From SHZL01 sp963708905 (GTDB taxonomy: Bacteria; Pseudomonadota; Gammaproteobacteria; Xanthomonadales; SZUA-36), in NCBI GenBank assembly GCA_963708905.1, contig CAVPUV010000039.1:1-64000 (forward strand): 64,000 nt of DNA. The letters run 5' to 3'. A program made the position numbers and the translations under genes. Shown here in pieces: positions 25,337 through 33,976 of this stretch. A model generated the notes under the pieces. The model did no database searches. It had not been told where the DNA came from and saw nothing but the letters and a program-made list of their open reading frames with translations. Each line of letters begins with the position of its first letter. Position 1 is the first letter of the stretch.

Positions 25337-28300
25337 AATCGTTCTGCGGCTTGCTCCGAGACAGGCTCTGGCACATTGTGGCGCTGGGACTGCTGACTTC
25401 GGCGGCGGCGGCCCTGGATTCCGGCGTCACACTGTACGTCTTTTCTGCCGGGGCGCCGGTGAAAGACGTCGAGGTACTGCTGGACGACAAGCTCGTCACC
25501 GTCACCGACGATCGCGGAGTCGCGCTAATCACGCCTGCCCCGGGCCTGCATTACCTGGTATTACGCCAGCAGGACCATGTCGTCCTGCAGCAACAGATCC
25601 TCAGCCATACAGACGAGATCAGCCAATGGATTGTTGACGTCACCGGCGGCGGATCGGCCATTTTCGATGTCGAATCCTCGGCCCCCAAAACGCAGCCAGG
25701 TGCGACGGCCGGCGGCGCCGAAAAGACCCAGACCCCGGGCACCATCAGCGGCCACCTCGTCAGCGCGGATGATGGCAGACCGATAGCAGCCGCGCGTATC
25801 TATGTCTCCGGTGTGGCGACGGAGATACGCAGCGGCCCCGACGGCGCGTTCAGCGTGGAGGTTGCGCCAGGCAACTATACCGTTTCCGTGTTGCAGTCCG
25901 GCTTCAGTGCGCTGACGCACGACAATGTCGCCGTGGAAACCGGGGCCGGGACCATGCTGGAGCTGCGCCTGACGCCGGCCGGTTCGGAGCTTCCCGAATA
26001 TGTGGTCGTTGCGCCCTACATCTCCGGCTCCCTGGCCTCGGTGCTGGCCGAGCGTCGGGAGTCCGGAGGGGTCACTGATGTGTTGAGCGTGGAGCAGATT
26101 TCCCGGGCTGGAGATTCGGACGCCGCGGGGGCGCTGAAGCGGGTCACCGGGCTTACCCTGGTGAACGGCCAGTACATCTATGTGCGCGGCCTTGGCGAGC
26201 GTTACTCCAGCGTGGTGCTGAACGGCGCCCAAATCCCCAGTCCCGACCCCACCCGCCGGGTGGTGCCCCTGAGCCTGTTCCCCACTGACGTGATCGAGGC
26301 GGTGGTCGTGCAAAAGACCGCCTCGGCAAACCTGCCGGGGGAGTTCGGGGGCGGCACTGTGCAACTGCGCTCCGTCTCCTTCCCACCGGAGCTGACCGCA
26401 AAGCTGACCGTCAAACTTGGCTATGCGGGGAATGCCACCGGGGAAGAGGGGCTGGATTACAAGGGCAGCGGTACCGACTTTCTCGGCTTCGACGATGGCG
26501 CCCGCGATCTTCCGGGATCTTTGGCTGCGGCCATCGCGGGCGGTGTGTTTTTGAAGCCGCGATCCTTTACCAATCCGGGCGGCTTTACGCCGCAGGAAAT
26601 AGAGGTGTTCGGCGAGGACCTGGCGGCGAAGAGTACCTACGATGTCAAGAACAAGACCCTTCCGCCGGATGTGGGTCTGGCCGGTTCATTCGGCAATTCC
26701 TTTGAATTTGGCCATGGCAACCGCTGGGGCTTTGTCACCGCCTTCAGGTACGACAACAGCTGGCAAAACTTGCATGAGCTTAGACGGAAATTCAGCGCGG
26801 TTTCCAGTGGTTCCGGGCTGCAACTGGCGGACGACCTGGACGTGGACCGCACGCTGAACCTCATCGATACGAGCGCATTCGCCAACCTGGGCGTTGAATT
26901 CGCCAAGGGTCAAAAGGTCGGCTTCAACGCCATGCTCCTGCGCCAGACCGAGGACGAGACCAAGATCAGCGAAGGTACAGAGGACAACCAGGTGCTGCGT
27001 CGATTCCAATTCCGCTGGATCGAGAACGAGTTGCTCTCCTATCAAGCGGTGGGCTCGCATGCCCTTCCCCTGGATGGCTGGACCCTCGACTGGCAATACA
27101 CCGACGCCACCGCCACCCGGGATGAGCCCAACACACGTGAGTTTCGGCGGGACGACGACAACGAGGACGGTGTGTTCGATGTTTCCACCCGGCCTGACAG
27201 CAACCAGCAGTCCTGGTCGGATTTGAAAGACAAGCTGACGGACTGGTCAGTAGAGAGCAAGCTGCCGCTGCAATTCGGCCGCCACATGCTGACGGTGAGC
27301 GGCGGCCTGGGTAAGCTCAAGCGCGACCGTGATGCCAGTATCCGGAGTTTCAACTTTCAGGGCCGCATTCCCAGGGATCTCTTAACGTTGCCGTACTCCG
27401 AGCTGTTTACCCCCGAGTTTATCGATCCGGGTTTCCTGCAACTCAAGGAATCCACCCGTGCCACCGACACCTATACCGCCACGCAGAAACTTGATTCCCG
27501 GCTCCTGAACCTGGATATGTCCCTGTTCAACGAGAAATTTCGAATATCCGCGGGAGTTCGGGAGGAGGACAACCGGCAGCAGGTTGTGACCGCCGATCTG
27601 TTCAATCCCGAGGCGCCCCCGGTCATCGGCGAGATCGACCGGACGGACCAGCTGCCCTCCGCTGCCGTTACCTGGGCCTACAGCCAGAACGCCCAGGTTC
27701 GCGCTGCTTACGCCGAGTCCGTGTCCCGCCCGGACTTTCGGGAGCTTGCCCCGGCGCCGTATCTGGACCCGCTACTGGACTTGATCACGGTGGGCAACCC
27801 GAAGCTGGTAACCGCCGAGCTGAAAAACTACGACCTGCGCTGGGAGTATTATTTCTCGCCCAGCGAAAGTTTCTCCATCGCCGGCTTCTATAAGGAATTC
27901 ACGAATCCCATCGAGAAGACCTTCTCGTCCGGCGGATCAGGCCAAATCATCACCCTGCAAAACGCCCTGGCAGCCAAACTCTCTGGTGTGGAGGTGGATT
28001 ACTCCCAGTCCCTGGGTTGGATCAGGGCACACCATTGGCTCAACTGGCTGGCGGACTTCAAGTGGGGGTTTATCGGCCCCTTCGACTGGGAACATTACTT
28101 CGTCGCTTTCAATTACGCCCGGATCGACTCCACCGTGGAGATCGACACCAGCCTGAGCACCCAGACCAATTCGGACCGGCCGCTGCAGGGGCAGTCCCCG
28201 TGGGTGGTGAACGTTCAGTTCGGCTACCACAATCCGGACAGCCCCACCGAGTGGTCGCTGCTGTTCAACGAATTCGGCAAGCGCATCTCGCAGGCGGGGG

Positions 28301-28503
28301 TGCTGGGGCAGCCCGACATCTACGAACAGCCGTTTCCCCAACTGGACTTCGTTTACAAGCGCCACATTGCCAACCGGTGGCGGCTTACGGCGAAGCTGAA
28401 AAACCTGCTGAATCCGGACGTGCAGTACACCCAGGGTAAGGAAACCACGCGCATTTTCACGCGGGGGCGCGAACTCAGCCTCGAGTTGCAGTGGGCTTTC
28501 TGA
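25333..28503 (+). CDS. TonB-dependent outer-membrane receptor with N-terminal regulatory-like domains
   Basis: 1056 residues. The GTG start within the GTGA overlap gives a signal peptide (MKSFCGLLRDRLWHIVALGL, cleaved after AAAAL). Residues ~35-125 resemble a PEGA-like module. Residues ~140-225 (GTISGHLVSADDGRPIAAAR and later GNYTVSVLQSGF) are a carboxypeptidase-regulatory-like domain. The plug follows, with YIYVRGLGERYSSVVLNGA and IPSPDPTRRVVPLSLFP, then a 22-strand barrel ending LSLELQWAF with the assembly Phe. This receptor class occurs in Xanthomonas/Caulobacter-type genomes with varied, mostly unknown substrates. Pho-box control upstream suggests a phosphorus-containing ligand (inference). 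Confidence 0.92.
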   Translation: MKSFCGLLRDRLWHIVALGLLTSAAAALDSGVTLYVFSAGAPVKDVEVLLDDKLVTVTDDRGVALITPAPGLHYLVLRQQDHVVLQQQILSHTDEISQWIVDVTGGGSAIFDVESSAPKTQPGATAGGAEKTQTPGTISGHLVSADDGRPIAAARIYVSGVATEIRSGPDGAFSVEVAPGNYTVSVLQSGFSALTHDNVAVETGAGTMLELRLTPAGSELPEYVVVAPYISGSLASVLAERRESGGVTDVLSVEQISRAGDSDAAGALKRVTGLTLVNGQYIYVRGLGERYSSVVLNGAQIPSPDPTRRVVPLSLFPTDVIEAVVVQKTASANLPGEFGGGTVQLRSVSFPPELTAKLTVKLGYAGNATGEEGLDYKGSGTDFLGFDDGARDLPGSLAAAIAGGVFLKPRSFTNPGGFTPQEIEVFGEDLAAKSTYDVKNKTLPPDVGLAGSFGNSFEFGHGNRWGFVTAFRYDNSWQNLHELRRKFSAVSSGSGLQLADDLDVDRTLNLIDTSAFANLGVEFAKGQKVGFNAMLLRQTEDETKISEGTEDNQVLRRFQFRWIENELLSYQAVGSHALPLDGWTLDWQYTDATATRDEPNTREFRRDDDNEDGVFDVSTRPDSNQQSWSDLKDKLTDWSVESKLPLQFGRHMLTVSGGLGKLKRDRDASIRSFNFQGRIPRDLLTLPYSELFTPEFIDPGFLQLKESTRATDTYTATQKLDSRLLNLDMSLFNEKFRISAGVREEDNRQQVVTADLFNPEAPPVIGEIDRTDQLPSAAVTWAYSQNAQVRAAYAESVSRPDFRELAPAPYLDPLLDLITVGNPKLVTAELKNYDLRWEYYFSPSESFSIAGFYKEFTNPIEKTFSSGGSGQIITLQNALAAKLSGVEVDYSQSLGWIRAHHWLNWLADFKWGFIGPFDWEHYFVAFNYARIDSTVEIDTSLSTQTNSDRPLQGQSPWVVNVQFGYHNPDSPTEWSLLFNEFGKRISQAGVLGQPDIYEQPFPQLDFVYKRHIANRWRLTAKLKNLLNPDVQYTQGKETTRIFTRGRELSLELQWAF

Positions 28504-28636
28504 AGGACAGGCGTCTTATTTGCCGTCGCGGAGAAACATTACTGTAACAAAGCGCCGGTAACATAAAGCATCTCATGTCCAACCATGGTCATGGGTCTGT
28601 TTAGACTTAATTCATATCCCGGAGGAGGGAGCTGGA

Positions 28637-30397
28637 ATGAAAATTTCATTGCGAAAACTTGCCCCGCTTTGCATAGTCGCAGGCGCTTTGTTTATCGGCG
28701 AAGCGAGTGCAGCGATCAAGGCGAGCGACGTATTTGACGGTAACTATTTCTCGCCATCGGAAAGTGGGCGCGGTATTTCCATCCTGTTTGCGCCGCATGC
28801 GGATGGTTCAATGACTTTTTTTGGAGCGATGTTTACCTACGACGAATTTAACGAGCCGACCTGGTTGATCCTCTTCGGTGATTTCCTCGAAAACCAGTTC
28901 GAAAATACCGAGCTGGAGATCGCTCGCGTTACCGGAGGCTCATTCGGGTTCCCGTTTGATGCCGGGGCGGTAAGCGAGGATGCGGTCGGTACCGCGACCG
29001 TCAGGCTGGACTCCTGTAACAGTATCTTTTTTGATCTGGATATGGATGAAGATTCCGGTTTTCCTGACGTGACGCTCGGGAACCTCCAGCCGGTCGATGG
29101 CCCTGCAGATACTTGTGTCTATAAGACAGAGTTCGCCAGTTGTCCGGCTTTTGCACAGGCTTCCGCCATCGTCCCTCGCGGTTGCGAATTGAACGGTGTG
29201 ATCACCCAGGACATCCACTTGACCAACAACATCACCTGGGTGTTTAACGGCCTGGTGCGTATCGGCGACGATAACGCCAACTCCGCCACGATCCGTGTTG
29301 ATCCCGGCACCGTGATGATCGGAAAAGGCGCGTCCAGTGACTATCTCTATATCAGCCCGGGTTCCAGGATCATCGCCAACGGCGCCCCCTACGCGCCCAT
29401 CGTGTGGACCAGTCCGCAGGACGGGTTTATCGAGGGCACCGTCCCCGCCCCGGGTGACGTGGGCGGCATCGTGGTTTCCGGTAATGCGCCCGCCAACGCG
29501 TGTCCAGACGCGCCGTTCAACTGTTTTTCGGAATTTGACGAGACGCAGCGCTTCGGCGGCGACGATCCACACGATTCCAGTGGGGAGCTGTCCTACATTC
29601 AGGTGCGCTACGCCGGCTTCGTGTTCGCGCCCAACCGGGAGGTGAACGCATTTACCTTCCAGGGCGTCGGTGACGGCACCACTGTGCATCATCTGCAAGC
29701 CTACCGCGGTAAGGACGACGGCGTGGAATTCTTCGGCGGCACTGTGAACATGAAGTATTTTGTGGCCACCGAAGGCGGTGACGACGGGGTGGACTGGGAC
29801 CTGGGATACAGCGGCAAGCTGCAATATGGACTGTTGTCCTGGGGTGAGGGCTTTGGCGAAGACTTTGGTATCGAGGGGGCCAGCAACCCGGACAGCTTCG
29901 ACGCCATGCCGCGTGCCATCCCGACCCTCGCCAACTACACTTTCCTCGGCAACGGTCACGGAAGCTCCGGCATCCTGTACAAGCAAGGTTCCGGTGGACG
30001 TATCTTCAACACCATCATCGACGGCTTCGGCGTTTCCTGCATTGAGTTCAAAGATACGCCGGCGACCTTTGATGCGGCTGGCACACCGGCGGCACCCAAT
30101 GAAGACGTGAGCGCGTTTAACGGCGTGATCGTTGATTGCGGCACCAACTTCAAAACCGCGAACGGCGCGCCCTGGACGGTAGATGCGTTCTTCCACAGTG
30201 CTGCGTTCATGAACAATCAGGAGACCGACCCGAAACTGACGAATGGCTACATGCCGATGTCCAACTCCCCTGCCTTGTCGGGCGGTGTGCAAGTCATCGA
30301 CAGCGGGTTTTTCGACCAAACGTCCTACCGCGGTGGCTTTGACGGCTCGCTTGACTGGACCGTTCCCTGGACCTTCCGGCCGAACGGAGGCAATTGA
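28637..30397 (+). CDS. Exported two-domain protein, probable partner of the TonB receptor
   Basis: 586 residues with a signal peptide (to GEASAA) and a very strong ribosome site GGAGGAGGGAG. Residues ~33-150 hold a domain (GNYFSPSESGRGISI, then FFGAMFTYD and PTWLILFG) matching the C-terminal modules of the secreted protein at 7425. From ~170 on is a different domain with regular Gly/Asp-rich turns (RYAGFVFAPNREVNAFTF, HRGKDDGVEFFGGTVN-like, GDDGVDWDLGYSGKLQY), probably a parallel beta-helix. Proteins with this second domain are often encoded next to TonB receptors. The strong terminator after it closes the block. Function unknown; surface binding or processing of the receptor ligand is a guess. 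Confidence 0.75.
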   Translation: MKISLRKLAPLCIVAGALFIGEASAAIKASDVFDGNYFSPSESGRGISILFAPHADGSMTFFGAMFTYDEFNEPTWLILFGDFLENQFENTELEIARVTGGSFGFPFDAGAVSEDAVGTATVRLDSCNSIFFDLDMDEDSGFPDVTLGNLQPVDGPADTCVYKTEFASCPAFAQASAIVPRGCELNGVITQDIHLTNNITWVFNGLVRIGDDNANSATIRVDPGTVMIGKGASSDYLYISPGSRIIANGAPYAPIVWTSPQDGFIEGTVPAPGDVGGIVVSGNAPANACPDAPFNCFSEFDETQRFGGDDPHDSSGELSYIQVRYAGFVFAPNREVNAFTFQGVGDGTTVHHLQAYRGKDDGVEFFGGTVNMKYFVATEGGDDGVDWDLGYSGKLQYGLLSWGEGFGEDFGIEGASNPDSFDAMPRAIPTLANYTFLGNGHGSSGILYKQGSGGRIFNTIIDGFGVSCIEFKDTPATFDAAGTPAAPNEDVSAFNGVIVDCGTNFKTANGAPWTVDAFFHSAAFMNNQETDPKLTNGYMPMSNSPALSGGVQVIDSGFFDQTSYRGGFDGSLDWTVPWTFRPNGGN

Positions 30398-30435
30398 TCG
30401 CTGAGGTTTGCACGACCGCAAGTTGAGAGACGCCC

Positions 30436-30464
30436 GAGGGGCCGGACCACCGGCCCCTCTTTTT
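30436..30464 (+). terminator. Intrinsic terminator closing the TonB-system block
   Basis: GAGGGGCCGG at 30436-30445, a four-base loop ACCA, the exact complement CCGGCCCCTC at 30450-30459, then TTTTT. It lies 39 bp after the exported-protein stop and separates that gene from the two-component system. Confidence 0.9.
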
Positions 30465-30582
30465 GTGCGCCCGGCATGGGCGCGCTCCCGTGGAGGTGAA
30501 AGTCTGAAAAATATCAAACATTACGGCGCATCGCATGTTTGGATAGAATGGTCCAGGAAGCAACACAAAGCAGCGGAGAATT

Positions 30583-31263
30583 ATGCCAACCCGAATCCTG
30601 ATCGCTGATGATGACGTGGAACTCACCGCCTTGTTGCGCGAGTATTTCGAAAGTGAGGGCTTCGAAATTCGACTGGCACACGACGGACGCAGCGCGCTGG
30701 AAGAGGCCCGTCAGGCAGGGCTTGACCTGGTGGTGCTGGACGTGATGATGCCGGCCATGAACGGGCTGGATGTGCTCAGGGAGTTGCGCAAGGAAAGCCG
30801 CTTGCCGGTCATCATGCTGACGGCCCGTGGGGATGATCTGGATCGCATTCTCGGCCTGGAGCTGGGGGCCGATGATTATGTTCCCAAACCCTGTAATCCA
30901 CGCGAATTGATGGCGCGCATCCGCGCCGTCTTGCGCCGGTCCGGCGGCACCGCCTCCCAGGGTTTGATCCAGGTGGATGACCTGGAACTCAATCCTGGGA
31001 ATCGGACGCTGCTGAAGAATGGCCGGGACGTGGAACTGACCAGCACTGAATTCAGTATTCTGCAATCCTTGCTGCAACATCGCGGTGAGGTGGTCAACAA
31101 GCGGGATTTGTACATCACCGCACTCGGTCGCGAGCCGGTCGCCCATGACCGCAGTGTTGACATGCATGTCAGCAATCTGCGCCGTAAAATCGGCGCGGAT
31201 GAGCGTGGCGACAACCGCATCGAAACGATTCGCGGCATCGGTTACCAGTACCGGGTTTCCTAG
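30583..31263 (+). CDS. OmpR-family response regulator (CpxR/RstA-like)
   Basis: 226 residues. The receiver domain has acidic pocket DDD at 10-12, phospho-acceptor Asp53 in VVLDVMMP, and Lys in DDYVPKPCNPRELMARI. The winged-helix DNA-binding domain follows, with LTSTEFSILQSLLQHRGEVV and the recognition segment RSVDMHVSNLRRKIG. The PKPCNPREL variant and overall pattern are closest to CpxR/RstA rather than PhoB. It overlaps neither neighbour and is followed 4 bp later by its kinase. Signal and targets are unknown; envelope stress is plausible. Confidence 0.9.
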   Translation: MPTRILIADDDVELTALLREYFESEGFEIRLAHDGRSALEEARQAGLDLVVLDVMMPAMNGLDVLRELRKESRLPVIMLTARGDDLDRILGLELGADDYVPKPCNPRELMARIRAVLRRSGGTASQGLIQVDDLELNPGNRTLLKNGRDVELTSTEFSILQSLLQHRGEVVNKRDLYITALGREPVAHDRSVDMHVSNLRRKIGADERGDNRIETIRGIGYQYRVS

Positions 31264-31267
31264 AGCA

Positions 31268-32593
31268 GTGACCAGCCTTTTCTGGAAACTGTTTCTGACC
31301 ATGTGGCTCAGTATCGTGGGGTTCTCGGCCACCATTGGCTGGCTCAATGACAAGCTGGCCCGTGAGCAGTGGGCGGAAGAGCCGGCTAATACCTTTTCGC
31401 GCGGTTTGTTCCGCATCGGGCAGCGGCTGAAGGTTTCCCTCGCCGAAACGGGTGTGGCCGCGGCGAAAGAAGAATTGCTGGCGATACCGCGGTATTCACG
31501 CAGCTACATCTATGTCGTTGACAACAATGACAAGGAGATACTGCAGCGGGACGAAGCCCTTTCCATACTCAGGGACAACCACAGGCGCATGGAAGCAAAT
31601 GAGGTCATCGATGGTGATGGCCGGAATTTCACCATCTACCTGGTCGACCGCATTCCGCCCACCACCATTCTGGCCCCCGGCCCGCAGGGAACCGCCTTGC
31701 GCATCCTGGCTGCCGCGCTGATCAGCGCGCTGGTCAGTTTTTTTCTGGCCCGGTCTTTGACTGCCCCGCTGGATGGATTACGGCTGGCCACGCGCAGAAT
31801 TGCGGCGGGTGATCTCGATACCCGTGTTGGACAATCGATGCCGCCGCGGCACGACGAATTCAGCGAACTGGCGACGGATTTTGACCTGATGGCTGAGCGT
31901 CTGCAGACCATGCAACAGGCCAGCCGCCGTTTACTGCGGGACGTCAGCCACGAGTTGCGTTCACCCCTGGCGCGCCTGAGCGTGGCCGTGGAGCTGGCGC
32001 GAAAGAAAGGCGCTGACAACATCCGTTCCGAGCTGGATCGTATCGAACTGGAGGGCGAGCGCCTGGAGTCATTGGTGAACGATGTGCTCGGACTGCTGCG
32101 AGAGTCTTCCGAACATTCACCCAAGCAGGATGAAGACCTAGATCTGACGGAACTGCTCGGCGAGTTGGTGGAGGTGGTCAATTACGAGGCGCCACAAGGC
32201 CAGCCGGGAATTCTTTGGCAACCACAACTGCCTTTGATTTATCGCGGGGACCGTGAACTGTTGTGGCGTACCATGGAAAACCTGCTGCGCAACGCGCTGC
32301 GCCATACCGATCCGATGCAGGGAGTCGATCTCTCGCTTTGGGCCGATACCCACACGCGCATGGTGAACCTGGTCGTCAGGGACCATGGCAGCGGTGTTCC
32401 CGAGGCGGAACTGGACAAGATCTTCCAGCCGTTCTACCGCGTACAGGAATCACGCGACCGCTCCAGCGGCGGCCACGGCATCGGCCTCGCCATCGCGGCG
32501 GCAGCCGTTGGCCGGCACGGCGGCCAAATCCAGGCCAGTAATGCGCCGGGTGGTGGTTTGAGCGTGCGGGTCAGTTTGCCCTTGCTGACCTGA
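31268..32593 (+). CDS. Membrane sensor histidine kinase (CpxA/RstB-like)
   Basis: 441 residues from a GTG start (MTSLFWKLFLTMWL), 4 bp after the regulator. There are two membrane helices (~5-25 and ~144-163), a ~115-residue periplasmic sensor between them, HAMP (~164-215), phospho-acceptor His228 in DVSHELRSPLARL, and a C-terminal ATPase with N-box ENLLRNALRHT, DHGSGVP and GGHGIGLAIAAA. The HELRSPLARLSVA box is typical of CpxA/RstB. An ATG at 31085 in the same frame lies inside the regulator and is not used. It forms a two-gene operon. Confidence 0.92.
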   Translation: MTSLFWKLFLTMWLSIVGFSATIGWLNDKLAREQWAEEPANTFSRGLFRIGQRLKVSLAETGVAAAKEELLAIPRYSRSYIYVVDNNDKEILQRDEALSILRDNHRRMEANEVIDGDGRNFTIYLVDRIPPTTILAPGPQGTALRILAAALISALVSFFLARSLTAPLDGLRLATRRIAAGDLDTRVGQSMPPRHDEFSELATDFDLMAERLQTMQQASRRLLRDVSHELRSPLARLSVAVELARKKGADNIRSELDRIELEGERLESLVNDVLGLLRESSEHSPKQDEDLDLTELLGELVEVVNYEAPQGQPGILWQPQLPLIYRGDRELLWRTMENLLRNALRHTDPMQGVDLSLWADTHTRMVNLVVRDHGSGVPEAELDKIFQPFYRVQESRDRSSGGHGIGLAIAAAAVGRHGGQIQASNAPGGGLSVRVSLPLLT

Positions 32594-32784
32594 TCCAGTC
32601 GCCGGGCCGACGATGTATTTGCGGCATTGCGCGATCTTCTGCCCCAGGCCGCTGGCCGAGGGGGTGTCAACCAATTCCGGCTCTGCTGCATGAGCTTGTT
32701 GGGCGTCGTGTCGGCGGCGGCTTGGGTAAAGGCGCTGCTGGCAGGCACATCTTGGCGGTCTTCACCATAAATGCATGTTTGCAG

Positions 32785-33660
32785 TCAAACCTTAAACTTC
32801 TCGAAATAGGTTGGATCAACGTCGTACACCGTACGTTTTTTGACCCCGAGTTCGACACGCTGAAACATTTCGACCAACTTTGTGCCATCGACCAGTTCAA
32901 TTTGAGGAGCTCCTTCACGGTTAGCTTCTTGGATGGCGGCGTTCGTGAAAGATGACGTGGTAATAATGATGCCTTTCTCAGCTCGCCCGATCATGGCGTT
33001 GCGGAAATCGCCAACCTGAGCTCGTGACACCAATTTGACCTCAGCATAGCGCTTGCATTGGAAGAGTACTTTGAAGCTGACAAACGGATTTATTTCCAGG
33101 GTACCGTATCCGTCGATTCCTCCGTCGGCTGACCCGCCGGTGATTTCGACATTTTCAAAGCCTGACTCCCGCAGTAACTCCCGAGAGACCTTTTCGAATC
33201 CTACCGGGCTCAACGAGCGCAGCATACCAATGAGGCTTAGCTTCTCGGCAGGCTCAATTTCACCAGGAGAGATTTCTTCCTGTTGCAACTGCAACTGATT
33301 TTCGCGTTTTTGTTTCCGGGCTTCAGCATGGAACGCGACCCACTTTTTGAAGATTTCTTGTGCTTCGACATCCGATACCTGCGCGTTGCGACCTTTTTCC
33401 GTGAGTGTCCAGGTGCCATGCTTCGAAGAATCAAGCAAGCCTTCCCAAACAAGATATTGCCGGGCCCAAGCGACCTGATTTTGAAACCGGCTTCCCCCAG
33501 ACTTGAGCGTTTCGTCCAGAACGTAATCTGCGAGATTTAGATTTTTAGCAATGCGGTCGCAAACCTCTCGAGGGCGTCCGGAGTCACCGAGGTCACGCAA
33601 TGCCTCAAGTAGTGGTCCGAACCACTTCGTAAATTCCGCTTTGGATTTACGCACCATCAC
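32785..33660 (-). CDS. mrr: Mrr-type restriction endonuclease
   Basis: 291 residues. An N-terminal winged-helix Mrr_N domain (~1-90, with PLLEALRDLGDSGRPREV and LTEKGR) is followed by the PD-(D/E)xK Mrr catalytic domain. Its motif is ADGGIDGYG (Asp183 likely metal ligand) and FQCKRY (Gln201, Lys203), with GIIITTSSFTNAAIQEA after it. Mrr enzymes cut DNA carrying foreign methylation; specificity is unknown. The gene is on the opposite strand to the preceding two-component system, and no methyltransferase is encoded nearby, consistent with a type IV (modification-dependent) enzyme. The ATG at 33660 or one codon later is the start. Confidence 0.88.
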   Translation of the reverse strand: MMVRKSKAEFTKWFGPLLEALRDLGDSGRPREVCDRIAKNLNLADYVLDETLKSGGSRFQNQVAWARQYLVWEGLLDSSKHGTWTLTEKGRNAQVSDVEAQEIFKKWVAFHAEARKQKRENQLQLQQEEISPGEIEPAEKLSLIGMLRSLSPVGFEKVSRELLRESGFENVEITGGSADGGIDGYGTLEINPFVSFKVLFQCKRYAEVKLVSRAQVGDFRNAMIGRAEKGIIITTSSFTNAAIQEANREGAPQIELVDGTKLVEMFQRVELGVKKRTVYDVDPTYFEKFKV

Positions 33661-33976
33661 TTCCTCTTTTGACAGTTAACGACAAGCAGCGCCCTGATCC
33701 GGGGTGCAGCACGGTATAGTCACGCCGCATGCATGCCAGGTCAAGCAAATTTCCTACACCATTTACCTATGTTTATTCCAGTAGTTACCTGATGCTCAAG
33801 GTCGGGTCGCACTGCTGCCAGACTCGGTGATACACCTTGCAGGAGAGGGTATATGAACCCACTTTGCTTCCAGGTACGGAAATCAAAACTATTTGTTCCT
33901 TAACCAGCTGAAAAAGATGGATTATCAAGCCTGAATACTATATATTATTATAGTCTTTTGCAACCGGATATCCAGC
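33661..33976. other. 316-bp gap between mrr and the HNH gene
   Basis: No family-like protein is seen. One 16-codon frame at 33853-33903 has a good ribosome site (GGAGAGGG) but is too short to credit. An AT-rich stretch at 33930-33955 (ACTATATATTATTATAGTC) is the likely promoter region of the downstream HNH gene. The rest, including the ~190 bp before the mrr start, shows nothing recognisable. Confidence 0.35.

Noticed and set aside
28542..28562. A sixth Pho box before the exported protein at 28637
   Set aside because: CTGTAAC and CGGTAAC are 14 bp apart, not 11, and the second 7-mer is degenerate.
28940..30517. A 525-codon minus-strand open frame
   Set aside because: It is the mirror of the exported-protein gene in GC-rich DNA, with no family motif, and the plus strand has a signal peptide and strong ribosome site.
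32594..32784. A gene remnant between the sensor kinase and mrr
   Set aside because: Short open frames in several phases but no recognisable similarity or ribosome site.
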